Positions 57,891 through 64,000 of a stretch of DNA of 64,000 bases are shown here, piece after piece (the stretch's first letter is position 1; each line of letters starts with the position of its first letter). The DNA lies in assembly GCA_026225945.1 (NCBI GenBank), contig JAMJFZ010001815.1, forward strand, positions 2,556,001 through 2,620,000. Reading direction: 5' to 3'. The stretch comes from Cricetomys ansorgei. Lineage: Eukaryota; Chordata; Mammalia; Rodentia; Nesomyidae. The notes beneath the pieces are model-generated. The model searched no databases. It was not told the DNA's origin and saw only the letters and a list, made by a program, of their open reading frames with translations. Both the position numbers and the translations under genes were made by a program.

Positions 57891-58034
57891 GGGTTGGTGG
57901 AGTTACATAGGACTGGAGATAGACTAGCAGGAATAGCTGAAACAGGCCACTAAGAGGAACTAGGGGAACCCAGGTACGTACACACCAGAGGCTGAGTCCG
58001 GGCAATAGTGTTTGGTTGATGGAAATGCCCTTGT
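57891..58034. other. Short undetermined DNA
   Basis: Nothing recognised. Confidence 0.4.
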
Positions 58035-58215
58035 TGCTCTTTCTGAGGATCTGGGTTCAATTTCCAGCACCCATGAAGAGACTGTTATAAATGGTTACCT
58101 ATAACTGTAATTATAGTCTAGGTGATCCAATACCCTCTTTTGGCCTCTGCAGGCACCAAACATAAACATGATACACAGATACACATATAAAATAAAGACA
58201 TAAAAATTAAAAAAA
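58035..58215 (+). mobile_element. B2 SINE, 5'-decayed
   Basis: gatctgggttcaatttccag, cacccatgaagagactgtta, accctcttttggcctctgca and an A-rich end. The head is degraded. Confidence 0.75.
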
Positions 58216-58547
58216 ACAAACAATTAAAGCTATTCTCATCTCCATGGGCCTGCATTCTTCACATTTACAAGGCCTGAAAAGATCTTGAGAGGCACTGGTG
58301 TAGATTCTGCGTACTGGAAATAGGAAGGACCAGCTTACTGCAGCTCATGTGCTTTTATGGCTCATCTGTAAGGCCGTTCGGTGAATATGCACTGAACATC
58401 CATGTTAAGAAAAACTATCCAAAACTTGGAACCAAGAGCTGGGTGACAGCATGTCCTTGTATTTACGTCACTGTCATGTCCAAGGAAATTCATGTTTCTA
58501 GGAAAATACATCTAGTTTGACATCGCTGCTTACTGACTGAAGCCTGG
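58216..58547. other. Single-copy DNA
   Basis: Nothing recognised. Confidence 0.4.
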
Positions 58548-58954
58548 TGCCTTAATTGGAGTTACTATTGCTGTGTTAAAACATCATGAGCAAAGGTGAC
58601 ACAGCAAGGAAAGGGTTAATTGCACTCACGGCTGCATATAACAGTTCATCATCGAAAGCAATGATGGATGGAACTCGAACAGAGCAGGAACCTGGAGGCA
58701 GAACTGATGCAGAGGCCATGAAGGGGTGCTGCTTACTGACTTGCTTCCTATGACTTGCTCAGCCTGCTTTTTTTTTATAGAACCCAGGGCCATCAGCCCA
58801 GAAATGGCACCACCCACAATGAAATGGGCCCTCCCATCCATCACTAATAATAAAATCTTCTACAGCAGCATCTTACAGAGGCATTTTCTCAACTGAGACT
58901 CGTTTCTCTTTGATGACTCTATCTTGGGTCAAGTTGATATAAAACTAGCCAGCA
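58548..58954 (-). mobile_element. MaLR-type LTR, antisense, same family as 50.2 kb
   Basis: ggaacctggaggcagaactg, ggggtgctgcttactgactt, ctcagcctgctttttttttat, ggcaccacccacaatgaaat and gtcaagttgatataaaact. Older than the 50.2 kb copy; no clean target duplication. Confidence 0.78.
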
Positions 58955-59059
58955 TACCCAGGCTCTGCAAAGCTACCTGGAGATTTCCGTCCATCCGTTA
59001 TTCTGCACAACATTTGCCAGTGTTTATTCCTGATGCAGCCATCCTATCCTGACACCGTG

Positions 59060-59404
59060 GCATAGTTTGGAACGGAGGCGACACCGCGTGCTAGAGACTT
59101 AACCCAGCTGCTGGCACTATTGAGAGGTGGTAGAACCTTTAAGGGGTAGGGCTTAGCTGGAGGTTTAGCTTAGGTCATCCAAGGTGCCATCTCAAAGAGG
59201 ATTGTGGGACTAGGGGACCCCATCTCTTCTTTTCACATTCCAGCCACAGGAGGAGGATCTACTTTGGATGAGTGGCTCACTTTGTTGGTCAAAAGCAACA
59301 GACCAATCAACGCTTCTGAAACCATGAGACAAAATCAACATTTCCTCTTTTAAGCTGATTACCTTAGATATTTTGTACCTTTGTGTATTTTGACTAACAC
59401 ACAC
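59060..59404 (+). mobile_element. MLT1-like MaLR LTR
   Basis: ttgagaggtggtagaaccttt, aaggggtagggcttagctgg, ccagccacaggaggaggatc, tagatattttgtacctttgt and gactaacacaca. Old mammalian LTR. Confidence 0.65.
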
Positions 59405-59429
59405 CTATTGGTTTGTTTTTTAATTTATT

Positions 59430-59632
59430 TGTGCAGTGTGTGTGTTTCGGCGCTCACTCATAAGCATACGTGTGCCTGCATGTGCGCACATGAATGGACC
59501 ATAGTACTCACATGGCAGAAGCTGGATAAAAACTTTTAGACTCAAGTCTCTGAATGTAATTTCTGGGAACTCAACTCCAGTTATTGGGCCTGACAGCAAG
59601 TGTCTTCACCCACTATGCCATCTCAATGGCCT
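59430..59632 (-). mobile_element. B2/B3-type SINE, antisense, diverged
   Basis: gtgtgtgtttcggcgctcac start, tttctgggaactcaactcca and cccactatgccatctcaatgg end (reverse complement of the SINE head). Confidence 0.6.
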
Positions 59633-59746
59633 CACATACTTCTTGTTTCGTTTTAATTTCTAGAAATGTCCAGTGCTTTCTGAACAAATATCTGTTCAAT
59701 TATTAACGTCTTGGTCTATCTTTGGTAACTTATTCCAGATTTGTAC

Positions 59747-60095
59747 CCTAATCCATTTGAGGTGCTATAACAAAAGACCACAGAGTGAATACTTTTCGAA
59801 GAATAGAAATCTATTGCTCATGATCCTGGGATATAAGAAGCCCAAGATCAAGGGCCGGTTGAGAATATGAGCTTTTGTCCTGTGCCTCCATGTGCGAGAG
59901 CATGGAAAGACAAGAGAAAATGAATGCTCTATCCTCCCGCGGCAGAGTGGAAGAGCAACCCAGTCCTGAAGTCTTTAACCCGTTAACAAAGAAGGAGCCT
60001 GGAGTTCTAACCTCATCCTAAAGACCCCACCTTTCCATACTATCTCACTGGCAGCTCCTGCATTTTGGAGGTGACACATTCAAACCTTAGCACTT
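59747..60095 (-). mobile_element. MST/THE1-type MaLR LTR, antisense
   Basis: ccatttgaggtgctataacaa, aggaaatct-like text (59,805 on), gcccaagatcaagggccggtt, gaccccacctttcc and tggaggtgacacattcaaacc. Ancient mammalian LTR, decayed. Confidence 0.65.
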
Positions 60096-62119
60096 GGGCT
60101 GACATCGTAGTTCCGGTTTTTTGAAAGCTCTGTGCCATGCCATGAAAGGCACGTTGCGAACACAAATGGCAACTTCTGCCTTCTATCATATCCACAGCAG
60201 CCGCGTAGGGCAGCAAGTAGCAGGAGCCACGGGGAAGATGCCAAGCAAATACAGTGAGAGCAGAGAGAATTGTAGTTGGCATCTGGAAATAGGAATCTTC
60301 AGCAAAGAAAGGGATGCTGGAGGGGGTGAGGTGGTAAGGAGAGGGGGTGGGGCCCGTGACATTTGACTTTCTTTGGGGATCTGTGATTTCCTCTCTCTTC
60401 CATTGTCTGTGTATTTTTCCTTCATTTTAAATCCCAATTCTCTCTTCCTCTTTCTCATCACCTTCTATGCTTCTTCCCTGCTGATCCTGCCTGACTACTT
60501 TTAGAGGAGACATCAGTGGAGAAATGCAGCGGGGACTTACCCAGAAGAGCCCTGGGAAAGAGCAGCGACTGGAGCTCATTTCAAAGGAGAGAGTTACAAA
60601 GAAGCCAAGGATAAGAAAGGAGGCTTAGAGAGTTGGCAATCTACATTTATTTAAAATGATTTCACGGCATTGACTGTTCTCTTTAATAGGTGATTTAGAA
60701 CAATTATCAATGTTTATGTGCCATTTCTACAGCTGGTACAATTCTGCAGCACCTTTGTCCCAAGGCAGTCAAGGATTATAAAGACGCTGATCTGATTTTT
60801 TTGATGATTAGAGCAAATTGCTCTCTGGAGCAGAAACCGTGCTTCCAGGGCACAGTGGGCCATTTGGAGTTCGGAAAGAGGCATCTACTCAGTGGTCCCT
60901 GACAACCTTGCCAGGTTAATGCAGCTCCCAGAGCAGCGGATGAGCATCACCCACCAATTCATTCAGGCTCATTACTTTGATAACCAGCCAAGTCCCCGAG
61001 TGCACAGGAGACCAGAGATGATTCTCTTCTGCCTGAAGAGCGAAAAGATGCTCCAGGCTGTGTCAGAGCAGGAAGAAAGCTCTGCATCTGTGTTGGAGTC
61101 GAGCATTGGTGCTCAGCAAATACTCAAAAACAGGAAGATCAAACTCAATATGAATCCCAGTGATACCGAGCCTAGAACACTCAGGACACACCATATCATT
61201 TGCAAGGGAGTTTGAAAAGCAAGTCCTGCTCAGGAAGTTTGGGGACTCTGAGTCTTCTTTGATTTGCATTCATAGCGGTGAGACATAGGGCTTATCAAAA
61301 TAGTGGAAGTGTGGTCATCCACCAGCTAGGTGGTGAAGACCCTTCCCCTGGCCAAAAGGATTACTTTTAGTGCCCTCATTCTCTGTTTGCCCTGGTGAAT
61401 AAATGAGATTTTCTGTAGTGCACAGTAAGGGGCTGAATATCTCATAATAGCAAGGAGATGGGCTCCTGAATGCCCTCACTACAAAAGAAAGACGAAGGTT
61501 AAGGTAATGGATACGCCAACTATCTGACTGGATCATTGCATCAACATGCTTGACACATAGCTTTTTAGTAACCTACTGCTATACCAATCAGAAAACCCTT
61601 AAAAAGACATCCCAGGCTGCACCCATACCCTCTGTTCTTGGGGAGCTTTCAGTGCATACTAGATACTAGATCAGATACATCTACAGGCAGTGGTGTCCAG
61701 GTATGTAGGAGTGCAGAGGTAGCTTCCACATGGTGGGATCTGAGGGAGTAAAAAGAACACAGGGTCACCAACAAAAGGCCATTTCCCAAAAGTGGATGGT
61801 TCAGAGACCATCATTTCTACTCTTAAAATCTGCCCTGATGTCTGCACAATCCTCTCTCAGCATCCCAGGGCCAGCATTTGCATTGCTTTGCCTGAGATTA
61901 TGATCTAAACTTGCATCCTCCAGGAAGGAAGGGAGTGGTCTGGTCACCAATTAGTGGAATTGCATAATCAATACCAGTGGGCACCTTCCCCAGGGAAATA
62001 GTTCTAGGGCCGTGGACTCCAGTCTGAGTCCAGAGTTTGTAGGAGTTGCTCTCTAGGTGATCCCAAACTGTAACTGTCTTCTCTGACACTTCCCTGACCC
62101 TCTTCCCTTTCCTATAGCC
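60096..62119. other. Single-copy DNA with a conserved-looking block
   Basis: No gene recognised. The 107-codon frame at 60,892-61,215 has no recognisable domain. The segment at about 60,625-60,870 has Forkhead-like (aatgtttatgtg) and homeodomain-like (gatgattagagcaaattg) cores and no repeat match. Confidence 0.4.
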
Positions 62120-62335
62120 CAGTGGTTCTCAACCTTTCTAATGCTGTGACCATGTAATATAGTTCCACATATGTGTTCCGTATCTGCATATGGGCAAACT
62201 TGCCTGGAGTTGGATAGAGGAGCAGTGTCTCGGTTCCTAAGACCATCGGAAATATATGTGTTTCAATATCACTACTCCTGTGAGAGGATTGTTCAGCCCC
62301 TAAAGAGGTCATGACCTGCAGGTTGAGAATCACTG
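62120..62335 (-). mobile_element. URR1 hAT-Charlie element with 8-bp target duplication
   Basis: Inverted ends cagtggttctcaacctttct and aggttgagaatcactg. Outside them ctatagcc (62,112-62,119) and ctccagcc (62,336-62,343) match at 6 of 8 positions, the duplication length of hAT elements. Confidence 0.88.
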
Positions 62336-63840
62336 CTCCAGCCCACTCCCACGTTAACACAAACACACACCCAATTTAAGCTCTGCTTCTGCGGCAGCAC
62401 AAAGCAAAGACACCCTCCTCCCTCCCTTCTTCATTCAAGATCCTGCCTCTTGCTCCAGAAAATTTCCAAGGGAAACTGCTCCCCAAGTTCTAGGCAGAGC
62501 TACACTCTACTTTATAGCAGGCAGGAGGAAATGAAGGCAGAAGATTATTTCTTACTTGGGTTCTTTCATTTACAATTTAGCATTTGCCAAGGACTGGGAT
62601 TATGTAAAATACTCACCAGGGGAGGTGAATTCTGAGTTGGAATTTGGAAAGCAAGAATCATAATAACCAATAGCTAATAAAAATCTAAGTCAGTAGGTGC
62701 CATATCTAAAAAGTTGAGAGACCGCACCTTTATACTGTTCCCCCACGCATACCTTTTCCGTCCCTTATAAAAGCAATAATTCCACTCACACAGGTACCAC
62801 TCTCATGACCCAGTCACCTCCCAGTGCCTCATCTGCTAATCCCTAACACTAATTCCACCATACCAGAGATTCTTCAGAGCCTCAGCTCAAGAACTCCAGA
62901 CCCCCTGCTTGGCAGGGCCTACACTGGCAGCAAGGACCATCTCAGGGCTTGGCTCCTAGGCTCCTGCTCTCCCCATCCTGTTCCCACTGTGCTGTGGCTC
63001 TAAGAGGGAAGAGATGAGCCTCTGACAAGCACCAGGGCTGGAGGGGAAAGCTGGTGCTACAGAACTGTAGGCTGGCAATACAGGAATGGAAGAGCTCATG
63101 CCAGTGCTATGGAGAGGGAGACCCTTGTTTTGTGCTCAGGAAGGAGATCCCTGGGTTATCTGGTCTCCATTTCCTCAAAGGAAGCAATACTCTGGTTACT
63201 TTGGGTCTTGTGAGCCACCAGTACCACCATCGCCCTGCCCTTCTGGGTGACAAAACTGCAAAGTCTCAAGGTTCTGACACGGTTCTTAGTTCACATCCCC
63301 TCTTCCTGGTCCCACCACCAAGCGTTGTGGTGACACCCAGAGACAGAGAGGCTCCTTGGAGGTACTGTTGTCTCCTAGTTTCTTTCCCTGTCTGTTGCCC
63401 TCTCTTTCCCACCTCCTACCTGTCCCTTTTTTTCTTCCAGTCACATCTTTCTTTGGCTTGCCCGCTCTTGTCATTTTTCCTTCCAGTTCTTCTGTTTCCT
63501 TTACTAACTACTTCTTAGCTGCCTACTTTCGATCAGATATCATGCTCAAAGGAGCAGAGACATTCAGCAAGTGGATGTCAGAAGTCTGATGGGGAACTTG
63601 GTGACCCCCCAGGGCCCAGGTCAGTCCTCCAGTCTAAGGTGTTAAGCATGTCTCAAGTGATGAGGCTCTTAAGAGAAAACTCCTGAAATTGAAGCTTACA
63701 GGAACCCAGTTGGTGCATCAAAAATTCCATTTTATAAAGTTCTGTGTGTTAAGAACCTGTTAGGAAAGTGATTATTTCTTATTTGATCCAAGAATCTTGG
63801 CTTCCTGGGTAGGGAGAAGTCACATAGAAAAGTAGGATAA
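62336..63840. other. Single-copy DNA, C/T-rich toward the end
   Basis: A 154-codon plus frame (63,054-63,518) ends in a Ser/Leu/Pro/Phe-rich low-complexity stretch produced by pyrimidine-rich DNA (63,370-63,500). No recognisable domain; likely not coding. Confidence 0.4.
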
Positions 63841-63902
63841 CTGGAGATGTAGTGGTAAAATGCCTAACAAGCACGGATGAGACCTTAGATTCCAAGCACA
63901 TA
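63841..63902 (+). mobile_element. ID/B4-like SINE fragment
   Basis: ggagatgtagtggtaaaatg, cctaacaagcacggatgaga and attccaagcac follow the ID consensus. Confidence 0.55.
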
Positions 63903-63962
63903 ATCAGGCAATCAATCAGTCAGTCAATCAATCAGTCAAGTTAGTTAATCAACTAGTCAAAA
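63903..63962. repeat. (CAAT/CAGT)n simple repeat
   Basis: Alternating CAATCAAT and CAGTCAGT units, interrupted, at the end of the ID fragment. Confidence 0.9.
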
Positions 63963-64000
63963 GCAGAAAACTGCCCAGCCTTTCCTTTGGGACAGGAATT

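Noticed and set aside
63054..63518. 154-codon plus-strand frame
   Set aside because: The C-terminal half is pyrimidine-rich low complexity. No family recognised and no supporting splice or promoter signals.
1..64000. CRISPR arrays, prokaryotic operons, insertion sequences, rRNA or tRNA genes
   Set aside because: The window is mammalian nuclear DNA. tRNA-like text occurs only as SINE heads, and no spaced direct-repeat array is present.

Overview
The window is nuclear DNA from a muroid rodent. The basis is its repeat content: B1, B2, B3 and B4/ID SINEs, rodent-type (Lx-like) LINE-1 copies, MT/ORR1-type MaLR LTRs and the rodent hAT element URR1, on top of older mammalian fossils (MLT1/MST LTRs, Tigger/MER2-like DNA transposons, L1M 3' ends). 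Most repeats are well diverged. I see neither the dense ID elements typical of rat nor clearly young mouse L1 or IAP copies, so a non-Mus muroid such as a cricetid is possible, but I cannot fix the species.

I find no convincing protein-coding gene, tRNA or other structured RNA gene. The longest open frames (about 120 to 190 codons) fall in microsatellites, polypurine tracts, LTRs or unrecognised sequence and are about what chance gives in 64 kb. The window reads as a gene desert or a large intron. The best hint of an exon is weak (an acceptor-like site at 17,220 followed by a 24-codon frame).

Layout. 0-8.1 kb: single-copy DNA with Tigger-type fossils, two antisense B2s and a run of MaLR LTRs ending in an intact solo LTR (7,608-8,091) with a perfect 5-bp target duplication. 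8.4-12 kb: an unexplained strand-asymmetric A/C-rich block, a long TG repeat, an antisense B3-like SINE, an ERV LTR with TATA box and poly(A) signal, and a roughly 400-bp polypurine region. 12-15.6 kb: an old L1 split by an LTR, two B3 SINEs, an MT-type LTR carrying a 219-bp near-identical copy of part of the first B3, MaLR internal sequence, another LTR and an antisense MT LTR. 15.6-26.6 kb: mostly single-copy, with candidate regulatory blocks (23.8-24.6 kb). 26.6-34.8 kb: a mosaic of L1 fragments invaded by B2s, microsatellites and an LTR-like family also seen at 48.6 and 56.3 kb. 36.7-37.24 kb: an AT-rich block that has kept nearly all its expected CpGs, the most interesting non-repeat signal here. 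38.9-43.4 kb: a three-level nest (host L1, guest L1 with target duplication, B1 with target duplication) plus a URR1 in the host L1. 43.4-64 kb: single-copy DNA alternating with MaLR/MLT1/MST LTRs, B1 and B2 SINEs, antisense LINE-like sequence, a MER2-like Tigger, two URR1 copies and simple repeats.

Nothing here works as a pathway. The content is a record of successive transposon insertions around a few single-copy blocks that may be cis-regulatory. Family names come from recalled consensus features; subfamily calls are approximate.
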